Source: Actinomycetota bacterium (GTDB lineage Bacteria; Actinomycetota; Acidimicrobiia; Acidimicrobiales; RAAP-2). Taken from it: a stretch of DNA of 64,000 bases. The stretch is from the NCBI GenBank assembly GCA_029850535.1, contig JARCRU010000029.1, positions 1 to 64,000 of the forward strand, given 5' to 3'. The notes under the pieces were generated by a model. The model saw only the letters and a program-made list of their open reading frames with translations. It made no database searches and was not told the origin of the DNA. The stretch's first letter is position 1. Every line of letters begins with the position of its first letter. Of the stretch, positions 44,895-52,634 are shown piece by piece. A program made the position numbers and the translations under genes.

Positions 44895-46334
44895 GTGGTT
44901 TCGCCCGTCATCTTCTGGTTTCGTCGCGACCTTCGTCTCAGTGACAATCCAGCGTTGTGCGACGCGGTCCGCCAAGGTGAAGGTTCGCTCGTCGCGGTCT
45001 TCGTCATCGATCCCGCGCTGGCGGCCTCGGTGGGACCGGCGCGCGGCGCCTACCTGAGCGAGACTCTGCGGGCCCTGGACGCGTCCCTGGAGGGTCGCCT
45101 CGTCGTGCGTCGCGGTGACCCCGCAGCCGAGTTGAGCGACGTCGCGCGAGCGACCGGGGCCCGTCAGGTGATCGCGACCGAGGACTTCGCCCCCGCGGGT
45201 CGTTCACGCGACGCGCGCGTGCGGGAGGCTCTGGGACGAGTGGGCATCACCACGACGTTCCTCGACTCGCCCTACGTGGTGCGCCCGGGAACCGTGCGCA
45301 CCAAGACCGGAACGCCCTGCAAGGTCTTCACCCCCTTTCGCCGCGGTTGGGAGAGTGAGCCCCTCGCCGAACCGCTCGCACGCGTGACGGGTGTGACGTG
45401 GGTGGGTGCGCCCAGTGTCGACGTGAGCGACGTCCGTGACGTCGTCGCGCGCCGGCGCCCGGAGTACTTCGCGGACTTGCCCGACGACGTGCCGCGCTTT
45501 GACGCGCGCGTCGGTGAGGAGGGCGCCCGCGCCACTCTGGAGGAATTCCTCGCGCACGTCGACGCCTACGCCGACACCCGCAACCTGCCCGGCGTCGAGG
45601 GCACGTCGCGCCTGAGCGCGCACCTGCACTTGGGCACCATCCACCCCCGCCAGGTGCTGGCCGCGACCAACGGCCCGAGTCGGGGGGCCGAGGTCTTTCG
45701 CTCCGAGATCTGCTGGCGCGAGTTCTACGCCGACGTGTTGTTCCACCACCCCGAATCCACTCGGCGCGAACTACAGCCCGCGATGGCGCACTTGCGCGTG
45801 GACCGCGACGCGGCGGCGCGCGAGCGTTTCCAGCGCTGGGCGCGCGGCGAGACCGGCTACCCCCTCGTCGACGCCGGCATGCGACAACTGCTCGAGGAGG
45901 GATGGATGCACAATCGCGTGCGCATGGTGTGCGCCTCGTTCCTCGTCAAGCACCTGCACCTCGATTGGCGTTGGGGGGCGGAGTGGTTCATGTGGCGTCT
46001 CGTCGACGGCGACGTCGCCAGCAACCAGCACGGCTGGCAATGGGCGGCGGGGACCGGGACCGACGCGTCGCCCTTCCACCGGATCTTCAATCCGACCCTG
46101 CAGGGCGAACGCTTCGACCCCGAGGGGCTCTACGTGCGCCGCTACGTGCGCGAGCTCGCCGACGTGGCCGCCCCCCAGTGCCTGCAACCCGGCGCGGGCG
46201 AGGGGCTCCTCGCGCCGACGGGTTATGTTGCACCCATGATCGATGCCGCGACGGAACGCACTGACGCGCTGGCGCGCTTTCACGAAGCGCGCGACGTCGC
46301 GCGCTCCTCGAGCTCGATGGGCCGCGTCGGGTGA
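44895..46334 (+). CDS. phr: Deoxyribodipyrimidine photolyase
   Basis: 479-residue photolyase/cryptochrome protein that uses blue light and FADH- to split UV-induced cyclobutane pyrimidine dimers. N-terminal antenna domain starts IFWFRRDLRLSDNPAL. The C-terminal FAD domain has SRLSAHLHLGTIHPRQV, CWREFYADVLFHHP, GYPLVDAGMRQLLEEGWMHNRVRM and ASNQHGWQWAAGTGTDASPFHRIFNP. The tail after about 440 is divergent. It is probably a CPD class I enzyme; the three-Trp electron chain was not checked. The stop overlaps the hemW start (GTGA). Confidence 0.94.
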   Translation: MVSPVIFWFRRDLRLSDNPALCDAVRQGEGSLVAVFVIDPALAASVGPARGAYLSETLRALDASLEGRLVVRRGDPAAELSDVARATGARQVIATEDFAPAGRSRDARVREALGRVGITTTFLDSPYVVRPGTVRTKTGTPCKVFTPFRRGWESEPLAEPLARVTGVTWVGAPSVDVSDVRDVVARRRPEYFADLPDDVPRFDARVGEEGARATLEEFLAHVDAYADTRNLPGVEGTSRLSAHLHLGTIHPRQVLAATNGPSRGAEVFRSEICWREFYADVLFHHPESTRRELQPAMAHLRVDRDAAARERFQRWARGETGYPLVDAGMRQLLEEGWMHNRVRMVCASFLVKHLHLDWRWGAEWFMWRLVDGDVASNQHGWQWAAGTGTDASPFHRIFNPTLQGERFDPEGLYVRRYVRELADVAAPQCLQPGAGEGLLAPTGYVAPMIDAATERTDALARFHEARDVARSSSSMGRVG

Positions 46335-47407
46335 GGGCCTTCGGCGTCTACGTCCACGTGCCCTTCTGCGCGCACCGTTGCGACTACTGCGCCTTCGCGA
46401 CCTACGACGACCGTGACGAACTGCGCGACGAGTACGTCGCCGCGGTGCTCCAGGAGATCGCCGCGGAGGTGGCGGCGGGGATGGAACCCGCGACGTCGGT
46501 CTTCTTCGGTGGTGGCACGCCCTCGCGCCTCAGCCCCGAGCAGCTCGTCGCCATCCTGGCGGCCATCCCGCGCACCCGCGACGCCGAGGTGACCGTCGAG
46601 TGCAACCCCGAGGACGCGACCCTCGAACGGCTCCTCGCCTACCAGGCGGGGGGCGTGAACCGCATGAGTTACGGCGTGCAGTCAACCCAGCCCGCGGTGC
46701 TCGCCGACCTGGGTCGACGACACGGCATCATGGCCCACGAGGAGGTTGCGCGCGTCACCCACGCGGCGGGGTTCGCCACGTGGAACATGGACCTGATCGT
46801 CGGCTCGCGCGCCGAGTCCCTCGACGACGTGCGCGCGACGTTGCGCGACCTGCTCGAACTCGAGTTCGCGCCGCCGCACATCAGCTGCTACGCGCTGACC
46901 CCCGAACCGGCGACGCCGCTCGGGCGAGATCCTCGTCGCCACCCCGACGAGGACGAGACCGCCGACGCCTACGACCTGGTGGGCGCGACCCTGGAGGCGA
47001 ACGGTTACGAGTGGGAGGAGATCTCGAACTGGGCTCGTCCGGGTCACGAGTGTCGCCACAATCACGTCTACTGGGACCACGACGACTACGTGGGCTTCGG
47101 TTCGGCGGCCCACTCGCACCGTCACGGGCGCCGCTACTGGAACGTGCGCACGCCCGAGCGCTACATCGCCATGGTGCGCGCCGGCGAACGCCCCCTCGGC
47201 GGCGAGGAGGTGCTCGACGAGTCGACCCAGGCCTTCGAGCGCGACTCGCTCGCGCTGCGCACACGTCGCGGGGTGCCCGTCGAGGCCTTCGCGTCCCTGG
47301 ACGAGATCCGCCACCTCGTCAAGGTGGAGGGGAATCAGGTCACCTTGACGCCCCAGGCGCGACTGGTGGCCAATCAGGTGATCCTACGACTCAAGTCCTC
47401 GCCCTGA
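46331..47407 (+). CDS. hemW: Radical SAM heme chaperone HemW
   Basis: 358 residues. The radical SAM cluster motif CxxxCxxC is C13, C17, C20 (VPFCAHRCDYC), followed by FFGGGTPSRLSPEQL, VECNPED, RMSYGVQS and HISCYALTPEP. The C-terminal HemN-like region (WARPGHECRHNHVYW) is present. HemW, often mislabelled as coproporphyrinogen III dehydrogenase, binds and delivers heme; the C-terminal extension of true HemN is absent. Normal length. The GTG start overlaps the photolyase stop. Confidence 0.93.
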   Translation: MRAFGVYVHVPFCAHRCDYCAFATYDDRDELRDEYVAAVLQEIAAEVAAGMEPATSVFFGGGTPSRLSPEQLVAILAAIPRTRDAEVTVECNPEDATLERLLAYQAGGVNRMSYGVQSTQPAVLADLGRRHGIMAHEEVARVTHAAGFATWNMDLIVGSRAESLDDVRATLRDLLELEFAPPHISCYALTPEPATPLGRDPRRHPDEDETADAYDLVGATLEANGYEWEEISNWARPGHECRHNHVYWDHDDYVGFGSAAHSHRHGRRYWNVRTPERYIAMVRAGERPLGGEEVLDESTQAFERDSLALRTRRGVPVEAFASLDEIRHLVKVEGNQVTLTPQARLVANQVILRLKSSP

Positions 47408-47437
47408 GCGGCGCAATTCGCCAACGGGGACGTCCGG

Positions 47438-47443
47438 TAGCCT
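47438..47443 (+). promoter_or_regulatory. -10 box of a probable leaderless glyQS promoter
   Basis: TAGCCT ends 6 nt before the ATG at 47450. No Shine-Dalgarno sequence fits in the gap, so the mRNA probably starts at the ATG. Confidence 0.55.
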
Positions 47444-47449
47444 TGGCGG

Positions 47450-48772
47450 ATGGATTCAGCCACCGAAACCGACCCGGAACTCCTCGACAAGGTGATCAAC
47501 CTGGCCAAGCGGCGGGGATTCATCTTCCCGTCCGCTGAGATCTACGGAGGGTTTCGCTCCACTTACGACTACGGCCCCCTGGGGGTCAACATGCTGCGCA
47601 ACGTCAAGGCGCAGTGGTGGCGCGAGATGGTCCAGATGCGCCTCGACGTGGTGGGCCTCGACGCGGCGATCCTGGGTCCCCCCGCGGTGTGGGCGGCCTC
47701 GGGGCACCTCGAGACCTTCACCGATCCGCTGGTGGACTGTCGCAAGTGCAAGGAGCGCTGGCGCGAGGACAAGATCGACGGCGTCTGTCCGAACTGCGGC
47801 TCGACCGAGTTCACCGAGGCGCGCGCATTCAACTTGATGTTTAAGACCCAGGCGGGTCCGGTCGAGGGTGAGGGCGCGACGGCGTACCTGCGTCCCGAGA
47901 CGGCCCAGGGCATGTTCACCAACTTCAACAACGTCCTCTCGACGATCCGCAAGAAGCCGCCCTTCGGCATCGCCCAGATCGGCAAGTCCTTCCGTAACGA
48001 GATCACGCCGCAGAACTTCGTGTTCCGCACGAGAGAGTTCGAACAGATGGAGATGGAGTACTTCGTGCCCCCCGCCGAGGCCGAGGAGTGGTACCGCTAC
48101 TGGATCGACCAGCGCTTCAACTGGTACTTGAACCTGGGTATCCCCGCGGACAAGTTGCGCCTGCACGAGCACGCGAAGGAGGACCTCTCGCACTACTCGC
48201 GCGGCACGACCGACGTCGAGTTCGCCTACCCCTGGGGCTGGGACGAGCTCGAGGGCATCGCCAATCGCGGCGACTACGACCTCACTCAGCACTCCAACGC
48301 CTCGGGCGCCAAGCTCGAGTACTTCGACCAGGCTGCCAACGAGCGCTACACCCCCTACGTCATCGAGCCCGCCGCCGGCGCGACGCGCGCGATGATGGCC
48401 TTCTTGCTGGCGGCCTATCACGAGGACGAGGTCGAGGGCGAGACCCGTACCGTGCTGCGGCTCGATTGGCGACTGGCGCCCTATCAGGTGGCGGTGTTGC
48501 CGCTGTCGAAGAAGCCCGAGCTCGAGGGAGTATCTCACGAGGTGCTCGCTCAGTTGCAGCCGTACTTCGCCTGCGACTACGACGTGACCCAGTCGATCGG
48601 TCGACGCTATCGCCGTCAGGACGAGGTGGGCACGCCCTACTGCATCACGGTCGACTTCGACTCGCTCGAGGACCGCGCGGTGACGGTGCGCGACCGTGAC
48701 ACCACCGAGCAAGTGCGCGTGCCGATCGGTGAATTACTCGCCGACCTTCGTTCGCGCACGCACCAGCACTAG
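47450..48772 (+). CDS. glyQS: Glycyl-tRNA synthetase (alpha2 type)
   Basis: 440-residue class II synthetase of the dimeric eukaryote/actinobacteria type, which charges tRNA-Gly. Motifs: FIFPSAEIYGGFRSTYDYGPLG at the start, zinc-type CRKC and CPNC (about 97-125), RPETAQGMFTNF, IGKSFRNEITPQNFVFRTREFEQMEMEYF (motif 2), TQHSNASGAKLEYFDQ and the C-terminal anticodon-binding domain. Length is typical. Short stem-loops follow the stop codon. Confidence 0.97.
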   Translation: MDSATETDPELLDKVINLAKRRGFIFPSAEIYGGFRSTYDYGPLGVNMLRNVKAQWWREMVQMRLDVVGLDAAILGPPAVWAASGHLETFTDPLVDCRKCKERWREDKIDGVCPNCGSTEFTEARAFNLMFKTQAGPVEGEGATAYLRPETAQGMFTNFNNVLSTIRKKPPFGIAQIGKSFRNEITPQNFVFRTREFEQMEMEYFVPPAEAEEWYRYWIDQRFNWYLNLGIPADKLRLHEHAKEDLSHYSRGTTDVEFAYPWGWDELEGIANRGDYDLTQHSNASGAKLEYFDQAANERYTPYVIEPAAGATRAMMAFLLAAYHEDEVEGETRTVLRLDWRLAPYQVAVLPLSKKPELEGVSHEVLAQLQPYFACDYDVTQSIGRRYRRQDEVGTPYCITVDFDSLEDRAVTVRDRDTTEQVRVPIGELLADLRSRTHQH

Positions 48773-48779
48773 CGCCGTT

Positions 48780-48800
48780 CGCCGACCCCACTGGTCGGCG
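48780..48800 (+). terminator. Stem-loop after glyQS
   Basis: CGCCGACC (48780-48787), a 5-nt loop, and GGTCGGCG (48793-48800): perfect 8-bp stem 8 nt after the stop codon. There is no T-tract, so termination efficiency is unclear. Confidence 0.45.
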
Positions 48801-48840
48801 GGTGGCACGTGGTGCACGGTTCGCGTGCGCGCACAAAGCA

Positions 48841-48884
48841 ATAGTCCGAGTGATGACGTCGCGAAACGTCATCACTCGGACTAT
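48841..48884. repeat. Perfect 19-bp inverted repeat
   Basis: Arms 48841-48859 and 48866-48884 are exact reverse complements with loop CGCGAA; key ends are ATAGTCCGAG and CTCGGACTAT. It lies between the convergent genes glyQS and the CHRD gene, without T-tracts. It may be a two-way terminator, a small mobile-element remnant or a repetitive extragenic palindrome. No other copy was noticed in the window. Confidence 0.8.
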
Positions 48885-48941
48885 CAGTGAGGATTCACCG
48901 GGTCATCCCTCGGCCTGAGCCGGAGATCCCCGTGGCTCCGG

Positions 48942-49397
48942 CTAGAGCTGAGCGCGCACCGCACCCGCCGGGAAGGCCTTGGTGTGGACGTTGAAGTAGT
49001 AGTCCGCCGGGTGGGCGAGAATCGCCTTGGCCACGGTGGGCGCGACCTTGACGCAGGGGGCGCTCATCGTCGTGGGATTGAACTTCGCGACGTTGAAGTA
49101 GACCACCACGCCACCATCGACGCCCTTGGCACCCTTGTGGATGTGGGCCATGGTGATGTCCTTCAGACCACTCGTGGTGATCAAGTAGCAGACCTCGTCG
49201 GTCTTGGCATTGATGGAGATCGTTCCCTTGGCGAAGGCCGAGGTCTTGATGCCCATGGCGTGGGTGACTCCGTGGCCCGTGGCGTCGACCTTGAAGGTGG
49301 TGGTCGTCGACTTGGGCGCAGCTTGAGCCATGACGGGGGTCACGACGGCAACGGCTGAAACGAGTGAAGCGGCAACAACTACATTTCGAATCTTCAT
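48942..49397 (-). CDS. Secreted CHRD-domain protein
   Basis: 151 residues with a clean signal peptide (hydrophobic VVVAASLVSAVAVVTPVMA, cleavage near AQA). The mature part matches a CHRD domain: beta-rich, with CYLITTSGLKDITMAHIHKGAKGVDGGVVVYF and, at the end, ADYYFNVHTKAFPAGAVRAQL, where the H-I-H and N-V-H motifs are characteristic. CHRD domains occur in chordin and many bacterial extracellular proteins; biochemical role unknown. AGGAAGAG precedes the ATG. It faces glyQS tail to tail. Confidence 0.85.
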   Translation of the reverse strand: MKIRNVVVAASLVSAVAVVTPVMAQAAPKSTTTTFKVDATGHGVTHAMGIKTSAFAKGTISINAKTDEVCYLITTSGLKDITMAHIHKGAKGVDGGVVVYFNVAKFNPTTMSAPCVKVAPTVAKAILAHPADYYFNVHTKAFPAGAVRAQL

Positions 49398-49508
49398 GCT
49401 CTTCCTTATCTTTGTTGGGAGGTGGCGTAATCGCCGCGAAATAGCGTAGGGAGCAGGGAAAACTCCGCAGTCGGATTTACAACATATTTTTGTTGCAATT
49501 GGGTGACG

Positions 49509-50726
49509 TTAGGAGCGACGACTGCGCTCTCGCACGGGCGACGTTGGTCGTGTGTTCGTCGCCTCGCGCCACGCGTAGGCCGGCACGATCGTCGCCAGGG
49601 CGAAGGCGCCGCCCACCACGCAGGTACCGTTCCACCCGAAGCGGGCGAAGGCGGTGCCCGACAGCAGCGAGCCGAGCGCCGCGCCCGCGAAGTAGCACAC
49701 CATGTAGATGCTGTTGACGGTGCTGCGCTGGCTGGGGGCGAGGGCGTAGATGATCGACTGGTTCGAGACGTGGATGCCCTGCGTACCGGCGTCGAGGATG
49801 ATGGTGCCGGCCACGAGGGTCCAGACGTCGGTGCGCCCGAGGAAGAGCACCACGAAGCCCACGGCGATGAGTACGGCCGAGGATCGCGTCGCGAGGGCGC
49901 TGCGCCCCTGGTCGGCGAGGCGCCCAGCACCGTTGGCCGCGACGATACCCGCCATGCCGAAGAGGCCGAAGAGTCCGATGACCCCGCTGGAGTAGTGAAA
50001 GGGAGCACCCGAGAGGTGAAAGGCCAGAGTCGACCAGAGCACGCTGAAGGCGCCGAAGGCCGCCGCGCCGAACCACGCGCGTCGGCGCAACTGTGGTGTG
50101 CGGCGCAACAAGCTGAAGCCGCCGGTGAGCAGGTGACGATACTCGAAGCGGTCGCGCGGACGTTCCTGGGGGAGTACGAAGAAGAGCACGCCGCCAGTGA
50201 CGACGAGTAGCCCCGATGACACCAGGTACACCCCACGCCAGCCAATGGCCTCGGAGATCGCTCCCGAGAGGGTTCGCGAGAGGAGCACCCCGCCCAGGAG
50301 CCCCGTCATGAGTTGGCCGATGACACGACCGCGCTGCGCGTCGGGGGCGAGGTCGGCGCCGAAGGGAATGATGATCTGCCCCGCGACCGAGGTGAGGCCA
50401 ATCACCACGGTCAACGCCGCGAAGAGGGCGAAGGAGTGCACGAAGCTCGCCGCGGCCATGGTGAGTGCCGCGAGGAGGAAAACGCTGACGATGAGGTTGC
50501 GCCGTACGAAGAGGTCGCCCAGGGGCACGATGAAGAAGAGCCCGATCAGGTACCCCGTCTGGATCAGCGTGATCAGTAGCGACGTCGACGCGGTGGAGAC
50601 GCGAAAACCACTGCGGACCTCGTGCAGCAGGGGCTGGAGGTAATAGAGGTTGGCGACGATGATCCCGATGGCGCTCGCCATCACGACGACCAGCGAGGGG
50701 TTGAGGCGCTGTTCGGTGCTACTCAT
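49509..50726 (-). CDS. MFS transporter
   Basis: 405 residues, about 12 membrane helices, no large loops. The cytoplasmic motif A is seen as PLGDLFVRRNLIV between helices 2 and 3, and a weaker copy as GRLADQGRS. It resembles the drug/arabinose-efflux (AraJ-like) group; substrate unknown. I chose ATG 50726 (MSSTEQRLNPSL); the 46 residues of the longer frame are Pro/Ser-rich and unlike a transporter start. It follows the ABC-2 pair by 16 nt and may be in the same operon. An AT-rich 111-nt gap with CAACA/TGTTG arms follows it. Confidence 0.9.
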   Translation of the reverse strand: MSSTEQRLNPSLVVVMASAIGIIVANLYYLQPLLHEVRSGFRVSTASTSLLITLIQTGYLIGLFFIVPLGDLFVRRNLIVSVFLLAALTMAAASFVHSFALFAALTVVIGLTSVAGQIIIPFGADLAPDAQRGRVIGQLMTGLLGGVLLSRTLSGAISEAIGWRGVYLVSSGLLVVTGGVLFFVLPQERPRDRFEYRHLLTGGFSLLRRTPQLRRRAWFGAAAFGAFSVLWSTLAFHLSGAPFHYSSGVIGLFGLFGMAGIVAANGAGRLADQGRSALATRSSAVLIAVGFVVLFLGRTDVWTLVAGTIILDAGTQGIHVSNQSIIYALAPSQRSTVNSIYMVCYFAGAALGSLLSGTAFARFGWNGTCVVGGAFALATIVPAYAWREATNTRPTSPVRERSRRS

Positions 50727-50742
50727 AGCGGGGCCGCGAGCC

Positions 50743-51564
50743 TCAGGCGACTTTTTTGTACTTCGCGGTGGCGAGGGGGCCCAGGAGGGCGATGAGTCCG
50801 ACCGACCACAGGATCGCCACCCAGATGGAATTGCCGGCGCTGGGCACGAGGGGGTTGGCGCCATCCATGAGGTAGCGCACCGCCTTGGTGACTTCGCTCA
50901 CCGGTTGGTACGTGGCGAAGGGCTGGAGCCAACCCGGCATCGACGACACTTGCACGAAGATGCCCGAGGCGAAGGTCAGGGGGAAGATGAGCGGGAACGT
51001 CATGGCCTGGGCGGCCTCGGAATTCGGCGCGGCCAGCCCGACGTAGGCGAACCCCCACGAGAGGCAGTAGGCGAACAGCAGCGTGATGAGGCAGGCGAAG
51101 ATGTAGTTGACGACGCCGCCGTGGGGACGAAAGCCCACCGCGAAGCCGACCAGGGTGATGATGACCAGTACCAGGATGTTGCGCCCGAGGTCCGAGACCG
51201 TGCGCCCCGCCAGCACCGCCATGCGCGCCATCGGCAGGGCGCGGAAGCGTTCGATGAGTCCGCGTTGCAAGTCCTCGGCCAACCCGATCGCGGTACCGAC
51301 GGCGCCGAAGATCGTCGTCTGGACGATGATGCCCGGAATCAAGTAGTTCACGTAGCCGCCCGGTGCGTTGACCGTGATGGCCCCGGCGCCGAAGATGTAG
51401 CGAAACAACAGGACGAACATGATGGGCTGCAAGACCGAGAAGACCAGCGCGGTCGGGATACGCACGATCGCCAACATGTTGCGCCGCGCGATCGTCAACA
51501 CGTCGCTCACCGCCCAACGCAGACTGCTCTTGGCGGCGTGGACCGTCTCGGGGGCGATGGTCAT
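50743..51564 (-). CDS. ABC-2 type transporter permease (DrrB-like)
   Basis: 273 residues, six membrane helices. Typical ABC-2 landmarks: RRNMLAIVRIPTALVFSVLQPIMFVLLF, GLAEDLQRGLIERFRALPM, FPLIFPLTFASGIFVQVSSMPGWLQPFATYQPVSEVTKAVRYLM. It forms an exporter with the ATPase encoded directly upstream (4-nt overlap). Similar to daunorubicin/lipid exporters DrrAB; substrate unknown. The C-terminal KYKKVA is basic, as expected for a cytosolic end. Confidence 0.9.
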   Translation of the reverse strand: MTIAPETVHAAKSSLRWAVSDVLTIARRNMLAIVRIPTALVFSVLQPIMFVLLFRYIFGAGAITVNAPGGYVNYLIPGIIVQTTIFGAVGTAIGLAEDLQRGLIERFRALPMARMAVLAGRTVSDLGRNILVLVIITLVGFAVGFRPHGGVVNYIFACLITLLFAYCLSWGFAYVGLAAPNSEAAQAMTFPLIFPLTFASGIFVQVSSMPGWLQPFATYQPVSEVTKAVRYLMDGANPLVPSAGNSIWVAILWSVGLIALLGPLATAKYKKVA

Positions 51565-52562
51565 TGGGCGCGGGCCTTTCGCTTGGTGGTCACGACGTCA
51601 CTGTTAGGGGCGGTCTCGTCCTCGGTCTTGTGACCGGTCAGACTGAGGAACACGTCATCGAGACTGGGCTCGCGCAGCGTCAGTCCCGCGAGGGTGATGG
51701 CGGCGGCGTCGAGTCGGCGCAGGGCGTCGGCCGCGGCGGCCGGCCCCCCTTCGACGGTGAGTTCGACGACCGTTCCTTCGACGTTGGCCGGTTTGGCCGA
51801 GACGCTGCGAATCAGTTCCACGCCGCGCGCGGCGTCGCCCGTGGTGTGAAAGGTGAGTGAGAGCACCGTCGCCCCGAGTCGGGTCTTGAGTTCCTGGCTC
51901 GTGCCCTCGGCGATGATCGCTCCCTTGTCGAGGACGACCAGCTGCTTGCAGAGTCGGTCGGCCTCCTCGAGGTACTGAGTGGTCAGCAGCACCGTGGTGC
52001 CCCCCTCGACGAGATTCTCGATGATGGTCCACAGGTCCTGGCGGCTCTGGGGATCGAGCCCCGTGGTGGGCTCGTCGAGGAACAAGATGGGGGGGTTGGC
52101 CACGAGGGCGGCGCCGAGGTCGAGTCGGCGTCGCATGCCGCCCGAGTAGGTCTTGACGTTACGGTTGGCGGCGTCGGAGAGACCGAACTCTCCGAGCAGC
52201 TCCTTGGCGCGTGCGATGACGTAGGACTTCTCTAGGTGATTGAGCGAACCGATCATGCGCAGGTTCTCCAAGCCGGTGAGGTTCTCGTCGACCGTGGCGT
52301 ACTGACCAGCCAGTCCGATGCGCCGACGCACCTCGTCGGGGTGCTTGACGACGTCGAAGCCGTCGACCGTGGCGCTGCCCGAGGTGGGCGAGAGGATCGT
52401 GGAAAGGATGCGCACCATGGTGGTCTTGCCTGACCCGTTGGGCCCGAGCAATCCGAAGACCTCCCCACGCGGCACCTGCAGACTCACGCCCTTGAGGGCC
52501 TGGACGTCGCCGTCGTTGAAGGTACGGACGATCGCGTGGGCTTCAACGGCGAAATCGGACAT
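51561..52562 (-). CDS. ABC transporter ATP-binding protein (DrrA-like)
   Basis: 333 residues. Walker A GPNGSGKTT near 38-46, Q-loop AGQYATVDENLTG, signature YSGGMRRRLDL, Walker B ILFLDEPTTGLD. A C-terminal DrrA-type extension follows from about 230, with REPSLDDVFLSLTG near the end. I chose ATG 52562: the conserved start is MSDFAVEAHAIVRTF and dnaG diverges from here. The long frame upstream is a shadow of dnaG. Paired with the ABC-2 permease as a probable lipid or drug exporter. Confidence 0.91.
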   Translation of the reverse strand: MSDFAVEAHAIVRTFNDGDVQALKGVSLQVPRGEVFGLLGPNGSGKTTMVRILSTILSPTSGSATVDGFDVVKHPDEVRRRIGLAGQYATVDENLTGLENLRMIGSLNHLEKSYVIARAKELLGEFGLSDAANRNVKTYSGGMRRRLDLGAALVANPPILFLDEPTTGLDPQSRQDLWTIIENLVEGGTTVLLTTQYLEEADRLCKQLVVLDKGAIIAEGTSQELKTRLGATVLSLTFHTTGDAARGVELIRSVSAKPANVEGTVVELTVEGGPAAAADALRRLDAAAITLAGLTLREPSLDDVFLSLTGHKTEDETAPNSDVVTTKRKARAQ

Positions 52563-52622
52563 GGTGCGAAGTCTAGGGTCCGCCCCGAATCTCGCGCCGC
52601 CAATAATCGACCGCGCAACCTG

Positions 52623-52628
52623 TACTTT
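52623..52628 (+). promoter_or_regulatory. -10 box of a probable leaderless dnaG promoter
   Basis: TACTTT ends 6 nt before the dnaG ATG at 52635. The intervening CTTACT cannot act as a ribosome-binding site, so the transcript probably starts at the ATG. Confidence 0.55.
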
Positions 52629-52634
52629 CTTACT

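Noticed and set aside
47456..48712. 418-codon open frame antisense to glyQS
   Set aside because: Antisense shadow of a well-conserved synthetase gene.
50650..51633. 327-codon plus frame antisense to the ABC-2 permease
   Set aside because: Highly Arg/Asp/His-rich antisense of a membrane-protein gene; not a protein-like composition.
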